8,443 nt of DNA from Promethearchaeota archaeon (GCA_030615145.1 JAUWZT010000160.1:1-8443), one strand, 5' to 3'. Positions 1 to 6,116 are shown, numbered from the stretch's first letter. Numbers and translations: made by a program. Notes: a model not told the origin generated them from the sequence alone.

Positions 1-2193
1 GGACCTTATTCATGGAATGCAGAAACACCTCACCCTTATTCCGATAATTATGATAATATCTGGAGTGTTTCGCATCCAGGTGCGGAATATATGAGAGTTC
101 ACTTTTATCGGGTAGACTGTGAATATAACTATGATTTTCTATTATGTGGCGATTCAGACGTTGCTTCGGGGTGGGCTTATGAGGTTTATTCTGGAAATTA
201 CGGTTATAATTTCTGGTCGGCATATATTCCTGTAAGCCGTTATTATCTTCGTTTTATTTCAGATTCTTCTATTACAGACTATGGGTTTAAAGTTGACAAA
301 TATGAGGCTTTTATAGATGATGGAACTCATTATCTTTGTTCCTATGATTCAATTCCAAATTCTCCCAGTAATTATTATTTAGATACTTTACTTGATTCTA
401 AATTGGACAATTTAAATTGTTCTGAAAAATACATAGTACTTGATTCATGTAATAGCGGGGGAATGATACCTGAAGTACAAGAGATAGGTAGATATATAAT
501 GACAGCATGTCAATCAGATGAATCAAGTTTAGAAACCTCTTCATTGCAGCATGGTGTTTTTACGAATTTTTTTCTCAAATCTTTTGATTCAGCAATTGAC
601 TCTAACGCAGATGGAGTAATATCTATGGAAGAGAGTTATTCATACACCTCGTCTAATACGATTAGTTATTCAGGAGGAATCGGTTATACTCATCATCCTC
701 AAGAATATGATGGAATTAGCGGAGAATCTGTTTTAAACACAACATTCGGAGGGTTAAGCATGACCCCCACAGGGAATTCATTATCCTATTCGTTTTATAT
801 GTATGGAACAGGATTAATTGAAGAATTAAAAATTATTATCTACAATATTACCCAAACAACATCCTATCTAATTGAAGATCTAACTGAAAATCCTGCTTCA
901 AATACAGGATTTGGATATTACTCAGGAACAATTCAACTAGATGGTGTTACTGGGCTTTCAGGTTATGGCTTATTGGCAAAAATTAGTGGAAATAGGGTAA
1001 TAAATTTAAATAATACAATTTCGGATGATTTTGATTTAGATTCTCTTAGTGATATTTTGGAGATAGCATTTAATCTTGATCCGACATCAAGCGATAGTGA
1101 TTCTGATGGGTTAGATGATGCTTTTGAATTCTATGGAATCACAGATCCTAATAATCCTGATACAGATTCTGATGGTATGGACGATTACTACGAGGTTAAT
1201 AATAATTTAGATCCATTAAATGATGATACAAAGGAAGATAAAGATAATGATGGTCTTAATAATTTTTTAGAATATCAAATAGGGTCCTCTGCTAATAATC
1301 CAGACACAGATGGAGATCTTATGCCTGATTATTGGGAATATAATAATGGATTGGATTTAAACTCTAATGATGCTAATTTGGATAATGATAATGATGGATT
1401 GAAAAATATTGATGAATACCAAAACCAAACAGATCCTAATATTGCTGATACAGATTCTGATGGATTATTTGACGGATCAGAAGTTTTTACATATTTGACT
1501 GACCCATTAAACCCAGATACTGATGGAGATGGAGATTCAGATGGAATTGAAATTCAATGGGGTTCAGATCCGTTAGATTCAAGGATTTCTGTAAAAACAG
1601 TAATCCTTAATTTTGTTGGGATTGGTTTACTTATAAGTTTAGGCTATTATGTAATTCACACTCAAGTTATTAAAAAGAAACCTGTGACACGAAAGAATGT
1701 TTTTAAAACCACTATTAAAATGGCTTTTAAACAAAAAGTTTATAACGCCCTTAAAGTAGAAAAGAAATTTAAACCAACACCAACGATATCACCATACACA
1801 CGGAGTCCCTATAAAACCCAAACTTATACTCAAAAAAGCCATGAACTTAATAAAATTAGAGATTTAATATTATATGGAATGCCCTCACCTAAACCACACA
1901 CCTCAATAGAAGGTAGAAAAGCATTGAATATTGCTAATTTAGCATTTACATTAATTAATCAAGGTAAATTTAAAGAAGGATTTGACCGGATGATTTTTGC
2001 TTTAATGTCAGGAGTTCCTGAGCCTGCGAATAGGCGTATAAAACAGATATTATTAGATTCTTTGAACCCATCTTCAAATTATACAAATCAAACTTCAATT
2101 ACAAATATAAATCCAACAAAAAAATGCAATTCATGTGGAAGTTTAAACAAAACATCTAGTAAATTTTGTATTAAATGTGGAGGGGTGTTATAA
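1..2193 (+). CDS. Surface-anchored caspase/C13-like cysteine protease with CUB-like domain, TSP3 calcium repeats and cytosolic zinc ribbon (5' partial)
   Basis: The frame is open from base 1, so the gene starts upstream; the ATG at 91 lies inside a folded domain and is not the start. 730 residues are visible (codon 1 = base 1). Order: CUB-like domain, residues 1-103 (TPHPYSDNY at the start, SDSSITDYGF near the end); caspase/legumain-like segment with THYLCSYDS and the catalytic-type LDSCNSGG, nucleophile Cys150 (448-450); canonical EF-hand loop at 200-211; beta-rich spacer, about 246-340; eight TSP3-like Asp/Asn-rich repeats, 342-527; membrane helix, about 534-554; KKK stop-transfer; a roughly 170-residue basic tail with a helical patch (633-688) and a final CxxC-x10-CxxC zinc ribbon (709-729). 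By the positive-inside rule the protease is outside and the zinc ribbon inside. The catalytic His is not visible and should lie upstream of base 1. Protease fold and topology are confident; the substrate is unknown. Confidence 0.85.
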   Translation, partial: GPYSWNAETPHPYSDNYDNIWSVSHPGAEYMRVHFYRVDCEYNYDFLLCGDSDVASGWAYEVYSGNYGYNFWSAYIPVSRYYLRFISDSSITDYGFKVDKYEAFIDDGTHYLCSYDSIPNSPSNYYLDTLLDSKLDNLNCSEKYIVLDSCNSGGMIPEVQEIGRYIMTACQSDESSLETSSLQHGVFTNFFLKSFDSAIDSNADGVISMEESYSYTSSNTISYSGGIGYTHHPQEYDGISGESVLNTTFGGLSMTPTGNSLSYSFYMYGTGLIEELKIIIYNITQTTSYLIEDLTENPASNTGFGYYSGTIQLDGVTGLSGYGLLAKISGNRVINLNNTISDDFDLDSLSDILEIAFNLDPTSSDSDSDGLDDAFEFYGITDPNNPDTDSDGMDDYYEVNNNLDPLNDDTKEDKDNDGLNNFLEYQIGSSANNPDTDGDLMPDYWEYNNGLDLNSNDANLDNDNDGLKNIDEYQNQTDPNIADTDSDGLFDGSEVFTYLTDPLNPDTDGDGDSDGIEIQWGSDPLDSRISVKTVILNFVGIGLLISLGYYVIHTQVIKKKPVTRKNVFKTTIKMAFKQKVYNALKVEKKFKPTPTISPYTRSPYKTQTYTQKSHELNKIRDLILYGMPSPKPHTSIEGRKALNIANLAFTLINQGKFKEGFDRMIFALMSGVPEPANRRIKQILLDSLNPSSNYTNQTSITNINPTKKCNSCGSLNKTSSKFCIKCGGVL
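598..633 (+). other. EF-hand-type calcium-binding loop within the protease domain
   Basis: The twelve codons read DSNADGVISMEE. Asp at position 1, Asn at 3, Asp at 5, Gly at 6, Ile at 8, Ser at 9 and Glu at 12 match the canonical EF-hand loop exactly. It lies 50 residues after the catalytic-type Cys and before the end of the caspase-like domain, so calcium could influence the active fold directly. The calcium role is inferred from the motif. Confidence 0.7.
1024..1584 (+). repeat. Eight thrombospondin type-3-like calcium-binding repeats (protein level)
   Basis: The encoded segment repeats a unit of about 22-26 residues built on D-x-D-x-D-G-L/M followed by an aromatic/Glu pair and a [T/L]DP turn. 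Units begin near DDFDLDSL (degenerate), DSDSDGLDD, DTDSDGMDD, DKDNDGLNN, DTDGDLMPD, DNDNDGLKN, DTDSDGLFD and DTDGDGDSD. Such repeats form a calcium-filled, wire-like stalk; here they would hold the protease away from the membrane helix that follows directly. The DNA is repetitive only through its Asp codons. Confidence 0.8.
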
Positions 2194-2211
2194 ATAACAG
2201 TATCAAGTGGA

Positions 2212-2781
2212 ATGAAGGAAAATCGTAAAATTAATTCTAAGTGCATCGCATTAGAATTTTATAATTTAAATGAGATATATTTTCCAAATATTTGTATAGT
2301 CTGTGGAGAAATTGCTGAGAATCGTATAAAAAAAAGTGTATATGGGTGGTCAAAAAATGATTATAAAAAGAATTATTTTTTTGATCTACCTGTATGCAAT
2401 GACTGTAAACTTAATATTGAAATGAAAACGGGGTTTGCTTCGAAAAGTGGTAAATTAACCTTTTTTTCAGCCTTGATAGGATTAGTTATTTCAATTATTT
2501 TATACTCCTTAATATTTTCGATTTTTTTAAGCATAGGAATTTTCGCTACAACAATTATATTTCCTTATATTTATCATAGGGGAATATTAAAGCAAAAAAT
2601 TAAAATCAATGATCATTTAAAAATAAATCCAAATAGGATGGATTCGGTAGAATTAATTTTTTCAAACATCAAATATGGTAATACTGTAAAAGAGATTAAT
2701 AAGTCAAAGATAGATGAAAAATTCAAAATTAAGGATATTGAAAAAGAATCACAAGAATTAAACGACTCTAAAATTGATTAA
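2212..2781 (+). CDS. Zinc-finger membrane protein of unknown function
   Basis: I do not recognise a named family. The 189-residue protein starts with a soluble part containing CIVCG (Cys28, Cys31) and CNDC (Cys62, Cys65), a treble-clef or zinc-ribbon-like Cys4 set with a 30-residue spacing. Two closely spaced hydrophobic helices follow (about 83-101 and 103-121), forming a hairpin that would leave both ends on the same, probably cytosolic, side. The tail (130-189) is hydrophilic, Lys/Glu-rich and probably helical, and contains SKID twice. The ATG at 2212 has only a poor GTGGA upstream. It lies 18 bases after the surface protease and in the same frame, suggesting one transcript. Both products combine membrane helices with cytosolic zinc sites, so a functional link is plausible but unproven. 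Confidence 0.72.
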   Translation: MKENRKINSKCIALEFYNLNEIYFPNICIVCGEIAENRIKKSVYGWSKNDYKKNYFFDLPVCNDCKLNIEMKTGFASKSGKLTFFSALIGLVISIILYSLIFSIFLSIGIFATTIIFPYIYHRGILKQKIKINDHLKINPNRMDSVELIFSNIKYGNTVKEINKSKIDEKFKIKDIEKESQELNDSKID

Positions 2782-2799
2782 GGAGACAATTAAAAAAAT

Positions 2800-3288
2800 T
2801 TAATATACTTCTTCATACGGTCCACTAATTACCCCTCCAATTAAGCCTCCTATAATAGACCCTATAAATGCAGTAAGTATTCCTCCAATTGTAACAGATA
2901 ATTGAGTTCCTTGAAATAAAGCCATTAAATCTTCACCAGATACGACGCTTAACAACATCCAGATTAAAATATCGATTATGATAACCAACAAACTTGCGAT
3001 AAGACCTCTTTTCAAACCTTTTGAAATAGTACCACTCAAATAGCCAATAAAAATACTCGCTAGAAGCTGTGGAGCGAAAAAGTCGATTATCGTGGACGAC
3101 CCGGTAAATATTGAAAATAGATCAAATTTAAAATTAGCTCCAATTAAAATGATTATAACTTTTAAAACGTCAATTTGTGAATAAAGTTGTAGTTGGATTA
3201 TTATTTCTTCCATATTAAAAAAGAATGCGGTAAAAAAACTAAAAACAATTCCAACAACAATTCCAATCAATAATCTATAAGAAACCAT
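2800..3288 (-). CDS. Polytopic membrane protein of unknown function
   Basis: The 162-residue product is almost entirely hydrophobic, with four to five predicted helices (counted from the ATG: about 6-24, 42-54, 66-88, 95-116 and 130-156). The last is glycine-rich (GSIIGGLIGGVISG), typical of tightly packed helices, and the protein ends in PYEEVY. No catalytic or binding motif is visible, and I cannot assign a family beyond small archaeal integral membrane proteins. I use the ATG at 3288; a TTG two codons upstream (3294) is also in frame. The A+T-rich TTTATTATT (3316-3324) lies 28-36 bases upstream of the ATG, as expected for a TATA box of a leaderless mRNA. The gene converges on the zinc-finger membrane gene with 18 bases between stop codons. 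Confidence 0.65.
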   Translation of the reverse strand: MVSYRLLIGIVVGIVFSFFTAFFFNMEEIIIQLQLYSQIDVLKVIIILIGANFKFDLFSIFTGSSTIIDFFAPQLLASIFIGYLSGTISKGLKRGLIASLLVIIIDILIWMLLSVVSGEDLMALFQGTQLSVTIGGILTAFIGSIIGGLIGGVISGPYEEVY

Positions 3289-3465
3289 TTTCAATCAAAT
3301 ATGTTATTTGAGTTTAATAATAAATTTAATTATTTTGATATATTAAATCTTTAGTTCTAAGAGAATTAGAAGATTTCTTTTAATAAAATATTAAAATTAT
3401 GTTATTTTATTTAGTTTATCTAAAATTGTAATTTAATATACTAATTCTATTATAGGGTATATACA
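3289..3465. promoter_or_regulatory. Divergent promoter region between the membrane protein and uS2 genes
   Basis: This 177-base gap is nearly all A and T and holds no gene. It must contain the promoters for both flanking genes. For uS2, TTTAATATA at 3432-3440 is 26-34 bases before the TTG start; for the membrane gene, TTTATTATT (minus strand, 3316-3324) is at a similar distance. Three short inverted repeats are visible: TCAAAT-N5-ATTTGA (3295-3311), TTCTAA-N5-TTAGAA (3355-3371) and TTTTAATA-AAA-TATTAAAA (3378-3396). They could be regulator sites, but AT-only dyads arise easily by chance here. Confidence 0.4.
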
Positions 3466-4278
3466 TTGGCTAAAAAAAAGAAAAAAACAGAAAAAACTAA
3501 GAAAACTGAAAAGGAAGAGAAGGAAGAAGAAGAAGATATCGAAGAAGATTTTGAAGAAGATTTTGATGAAGATTTAGATATCGAAAAGGAACTTAATTTG
3601 CTCGATACTGACGATATAGACGCTGAAGTTGAGCAAGCTGAAAAAATTATTGACAAAGATGAGGAAAAAAAGCAACTATATCTAAGTTGTGGAATCCACA
3701 TTGGAACAAAATTATTATCTGGAGATGCGAGACAATTTGTATACAGACAAACTAATTACGGTTTGTATGTTATTGATTTGACTAAAACTGACGAACGCCT
3801 AAATGTTGCCGCAAAATTCCTGAGCAAATACGTTGAGGGTGGAAGCGATAAGGTGATCGTATCCTCTGTCAGAAGATATGGAAAAGAACCCGTAAAGCAA
3901 TTTTGCAAAGTGTTAGGATGTAGGGCAATCACCGAGCGTTTTATTCCTGGCTCTTTAACGAATCCTATCATAGAGGATTATATTAAAGATGCGTCGGTGG
4001 TAGTTATCGTTGATCCTCATGCTGATAAAGTAATTTTAAGAGAAGCTCAATTAGCTCGAATCCCCGTCGTATCGTTATTCGATACTGACGATTTACTTGA
4101 CGGAATCGACCTTGCAATACCCGCAAATAATAGAGGGAAGAAAGCGTTAGGTTTAGCTTTTTGGTTGTTAGCACGACAGATATTAATGGAATTAGGGAAG
4201 ATTTCAAGCGAAGACGATTTTCCCTACACTTTAGAAGAATTCACTTCAAAAATCGTACCTATGTATCGTCAACAGTAA
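3466..4278 (+). CDS. rps2: Small-subunit ribosomal protein uS2 (archaeal S2/SA type) with a long charged N-terminal extension
   Basis: A 30S subunit protein. Residues 70-245 carry the archaeal/eukaryotic uS2 signature: LSCGIHIGTK, YGLYVIDLTKTDERL, RFIPGSLTNP, VDPHADKVILREA, ARIPVVSLFDTDD and IPANNRGKKAL...FWLLARQIL. Archaeal uS2 is usually near 200 residues; this one has 270 because the first 69 form a disordered extension, first Lys-rich (KKKKK) and then a Glu/Asp block with EEDF units. The start is TTG: an in-frame stop lies just upstream, no ATG precedes the conserved domain, and a TATA-like box at 3432-3440 fits a leaderless or nearly leaderless mRNA. An internal TTG at 3598 is the only obvious alternative and would remove most of the extension. 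In many archaea this gene sits with rpl13, rps9 and RNA polymerase subunits; none is adjacent here. Confidence 0.95.
   Translation: MAKKKKKTEKTKKTEKEEKEEEEDIEEDFEEDFDEDLDIEKELNLLDTDDIDAEVEQAEKIIDKDEEKKQLYLSCGIHIGTKLLSGDARQFVYRQTNYGLYVIDLTKTDERLNVAAKFLSKYVEGGSDKVIVSSVRRYGKEPVKQFCKVLGCRAITERFIPGSLTNPIIEDYIKDASVVVIVDPHADKVILREAQLARIPVVSLFDTDDLLDGIDLAIPANNRGKKALGLAFWLLARQILMELGKISSEDDFPYTLEEFTSKIVPMYRQQ
3541..3576 (+). repeat. 12-bp tandem repeat, three copies, in the uS2 acidic extension
   Basis: GAAGAAGATTTT occurs twice in exact tandem (3541-3552, 3553-3564), followed by a third diverged copy, GATGAAGATTTA (3565-3576). The array encodes EEDF-EEDF-DEDL and is bracketed by GATATC at 3535-3540 and 3577-3582. 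The repeat length is a multiple of three, so gain or loss of a copy keeps the frame. This suggests that the acidic extension grew by local duplication. Confidence 0.75.
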
Positions 4279-4345
4279 TTTTTCACTTATTTTTCTTCTT
4301 TGCTTTACTAATAATTTTTTTCGTCATTTTTCTTATTTATTTAAT
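4279..4345 (+). terminator. T-rich terminator tract downstream of uS2
   Basis: Directly after the uS2 stop codon the + strand carries repeated T runs (T5 at 4279, further runs around 4290, 4315 and 4327). Archaeal termination depends on U-rich RNA 3' ends rather than a stable hairpin, and no strong hairpin is visible. The tract separates uS2 from the CooC gene and supports separate transcripts. Confidence 0.45.
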
Positions 4346-4423
4346 ATAATTTGCTTAAATTGTTTTTATTCTATGAATAACAACTTTTTAATCAATCTAA
4401 GATTTTCATTAATTAAAGTAGTA

Positions 4424-4439
4424 TTTTATTATTATATTA
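4424..4439 (+). promoter_or_regulatory. Candidate TATA box of the CooC-type gene
   Basis: TTTTATTATTATATTA ends about 11 bases before the ATG at 4451 and begins 27 bases before it, so its upstream half is where a TATA box for a leaderless or short-leader mRNA would sit. No clear ribosome binding site precedes the ATG (GAGACGAAAA). The whole region is AT-rich, so this is a weak call. Confidence 0.3.
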
Positions 4440-4450
4440 AGAGACGAAAA

Positions 4451-5227
4451 ATGAAAAAAATTATAGCTTTTGCCGGAAAAGGAGGAGTTGGAAAAACCAC
4501 GAGTTTAGTTCTTTTTTTAAAATATGTACTTGAGAATAAAAAAGCACAAGATATTCTCGTTATTGATTCAGACCCCGATGCGAATGTTGCTGATGTCATT
4601 GGTGAAGAAGTTAAATTCTGTGATACAATAGGAGGAAAAATGAAAATATTAAAAAATAAAATCCAAAGTATGAAACTTTCACCTAATACTCCAAAAAATC
4701 AACTAATTGAGTCGGATGTCTATACTTGTTTGATAGAAATGGACGATTTTGATCTATTGGAGATGGGTCGCCAAGAGGGAGAAGGTTGCTACTGTTTTAT
4801 TAACGACGTACTAAAAAGGGTAATCGATACATTATCTAAAAATTACGATTTAACTATTTTAGATTCTCCAGCTGGATTGGAGCATTTTGCTAGAAAAACT
4901 GGTCGAGATGTTACCGACCTTGTAATCGTATCCGACGCTTCAAAAATGGGCATACATACGATGAAACGGATTTTAGAGATAATCGACGAGTTAACTCTGA
5001 AATTTGAGAAGATCTGGATTTTAGGAAATCGCTTTCCAGAGGATTTAAAGGATATTTTGGTAAAAGAAGTCGAAAATCTGAATAGAGACCGCGTTAAATT
5101 GTTGGGGTTCATATCTAACAACGAAGAGATAAGCAAGATCAACATTACTGGTGGTAATTTAATCGATTTATCCGAAGAAAACTCGTCCTATCAAGAAGCA
5201 ATAGAGATATTTGCTAAAATAATATAG
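4451..5227 (+). CDS. cooC: CooC-type ATPase, nickel insertion factor for carbon monoxide dehydrogenase / acetyl-CoA synthase
   Basis: A soluble, dimeric MinD/CooC-family ATPase that in characterised relatives powers nickel delivery to the CODH or ACS active site. Of 258 residues, the N-terminus has the deviant Walker A motif GKGGVGKTT (9-17); VIDSDPDAN follows as a second nucleotide-contacting motif; GEGCYC places Cys113 and Cys115 in the CxC motif that binds metal at the CooC dimer interface; then come ILDSPAGLEHFARKTGRDV and LVIVSDASKMGI, typical of CooC/AcsF proteins. I start at the ATG at 4451 because the P-loop then sits at its usual place; the frame opens at an ATG at 4373, but that would add 26 residues rich in Phe, Ile and Tyr translated from AT-only promoter DNA. 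No CODH/ACS gene is in view. Family is confident; the exact client enzyme is inferred. Confidence 0.9.
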   Translation: MKKIIAFAGKGGVGKTTSLVLFLKYVLENKKAQDILVIDSDPDANVADVIGEEVKFCDTIGGKMKILKNKIQSMKLSPNTPKNQLIESDVYTCLIEMDDFDLLEMGRQEGEGCYCFINDVLKRVIDTLSKNYDLTILDSPAGLEHFARKTGRDVTDLVIVSDASKMGIHTMKRILEIIDELTLKFEKIWILGNRFPEDLKDILVKEVENLNRDRVKLLGFISNNEEISKINITGGNLIDLSEENSSYQEAIEIFAKII

Positions 5228-5260
5228 AGCTTTTTTTATATTAAAACTGAATTAAAAGCT
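5228..5260 (+). terminator. Possible terminator element just after the CooC stop codon
   Basis: AGCTTTT (5228-5234) begins one base after the stop codon and is complementary to AAAAGCT (5254-5260), with a 19-base AT-rich loop and a T7 run at 5231-5237. The stem is weak, but the T run fits archaeal U-rich termination. Confidence 0.3.
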
Positions 5261-5400
5261 TATAATTTAGTGATAGATTCTGAAGAATCTAAATTTTTTC
5301 TTAATTTTTTGTACACGAGAAAGATACCCATCGTTGTTGTCAGAGCCAATAGGAAAATATCAAAACCAGGGATGCTTAGTTCGAATTCTAAATTATCAAT
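5260..5400 (-). pseudogene. Orphan C-terminal membrane anchor (remnant of a surface protein)
   Basis: Read on the minus strand from 5400 to a TAA at 5260, 46 codons encode a surface-protein tail: an acidic stretch (DNLEFEL), SIPGFDIFLLALTTTM leading into a hydrophobic helix of about 19 residues, then the basic stop KKLRK and a short polar end. 'PGF' immediately before a terminal helix and basic cluster is common at the C-terminus of archaeal cell-surface proteins. There is no ATG, GTG or TTG before the helix, and a TAG lies in frame directly upstream (5401-5403), after which the frame runs towards the DUF4130 gene with no surface-protein character. I read it as the last piece of a decayed or deleted gene. 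An intact small protein would need a non-canonical ATT start at 5398. Confidence 0.5.
5274..5310 (+). terminator. Hairpin plus T tracts between convergent genes
   Basis: TAGATTCT (5274-5281) and AGAATCTA (5284-5291) form a perfect 8-bp dyad with a 2-base centre; as RNA this gives a 7-bp stem with a UGAA loop. T6 at 5294-5299 and T6 at 5305-5310 follow on the + strand. This is the layout of an intrinsic terminator for the CooC transcript. On the other strand the dyad lies within the anchor remnant, in the LDSSES codons, so it may be partly coincidental. Confidence 0.4.
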
Positions 5401-5453
5401 CTACAAAAACAATACATCCAAAATGATAATTTGAGAAAACAAATCAAAGGTTG

Positions 5454-6116
5454 TTAAAGAAATTCATTAAGGCTCCTATTTCGAAAACGCTTTTCTACAC
5501 CATTTTTCATCCCCGGTAACTTAAAACATTGGTCAGGGATCATTTTTTTAAAGTACGGTTGGTTTTCTCGTTCAGATATGAATTGTGATTTGTATAGCGT
5601 TTCGAAGATTTCTTCACCGGAAAATTGGATATCATCAAAATATGGGATAGAGGGACGATTTTTACTTACCATTTCTACAACATTTTTTAGAGGAGAGTTA
5701 ATTTCACGAACTATTCCTTTTTCGTCTATTAACCCGGTTTTATGGGTGTGTTCATTATACAAACAGATTACACATTGTGGCCATCTTTCGTGAAAATAGT
5801 TTAAGACAAGATCAATCACTCTATGCTTGAGGTGTAGCACTCCAAATAGCACACCACGACTATTTATTTCTGTTCGTGAGAATTGTTTCGCACGATACGC
5901 TTCAGTAAACACTTCTCGCATCATTCGGTTAATTTTTTTTGCCAATGGGGATCCTGAATTGCGTAAAATTACTTCTGGAAGCTTTTTGATATGTAGCATT
6001 AGAGCAGGAGAATAATTAGAATGGCGCGGAAGATTAAGGACCAATTCTTCGCGTGAATATCCTTTAGCACGCCCAATAACTTCTAATGGATCCCGACTAT
6101 TTGTTATCTTTCTCAT
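5454..6116 (-). CDS. DUF4130-family protein, partner of a DNA-modification/repair radical SAM enzyme
   Basis: A 220-residue soluble protein matching the DUF4130 pattern: a Lys/Arg-rich helical middle with REVFTEAYRAKQFSR (68-81) in place of the family's usual REvHRMKgF motif, then FGVLHLKHRVIDLVLNYFHERWP (91-113), CLYNEHTHKTGLID in place of the usual 'IYD-R-G' strand, and the C-terminal signature ISERENQPYFKKMIPDQ (180-196), matching the conserved 'I-ER-NP...MP-RY' block. In bacteria this domain occurs beside, or fused to, uracil-DNA-glycosylase-like domains and next to the same radical SAM family, so a DNA role is predicted; its activity is not established. The ATG overlaps the upstream radical SAM stop codon by one base (TAATG), implying translational coupling. 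A weak GAGTGA precedes the start. Confidence 0.8.
   Translation of the reverse strand: MRKITNSRDPLEVIGRAKGYSREELVLNLPRHSNYSPALMLHIKKLPEVILRNSGSPLAKKINRMMREVFTEAYRAKQFSRTEINSRGVLFGVLHLKHRVIDLVLNYFHERWPQCVICLYNEHTHKTGLIDEKGIVREINSPLKNVVEMVSKNRPSIPYFDDIQFSGEEIFETLYKSQFISERENQPYFKKMIPDQCFKLPGMKNGVEKRFRNRSLNEFL

Noticed and set aside
91..93. ATG at 91 as the start of the protease gene
   Set aside because: The frame is open back to base 1 and the 30 residues before it (including TPHPYSDNY) belong to the same CUB-like domain, so this Met is internal.
3450..3701. Ser/Phe-rich minus-strand ORF opposite the uS2 N-terminus
   Set aside because: It is the complement of the Glu/Lys/Asp codons of the uS2 extension; its low-complexity serine composition is a direct consequence, and it has no promoter of its own.
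4161..4349. Plus-strand ORF overlapping the uS2 3' end, with a hydrophobic C-terminus
   Set aside because: Its first part is an alternate frame of conserved uS2 sequence, and the Phe/Ile-rich end is translated from the T-rich terminator tract.
4373..4450. 26-residue N-terminal extension of CooC from the upstream ATG
   Set aside because: It would displace the P-loop from its usual position next to the N-terminus, is translated from AT-only intergenic DNA, and overlaps the likely promoter.
4843..5145. 100-codon minus-strand ORF inside the CooC gene
   Set aside because: It is antisense to conserved CooC motifs; its composition mirrors them and it has no start context.
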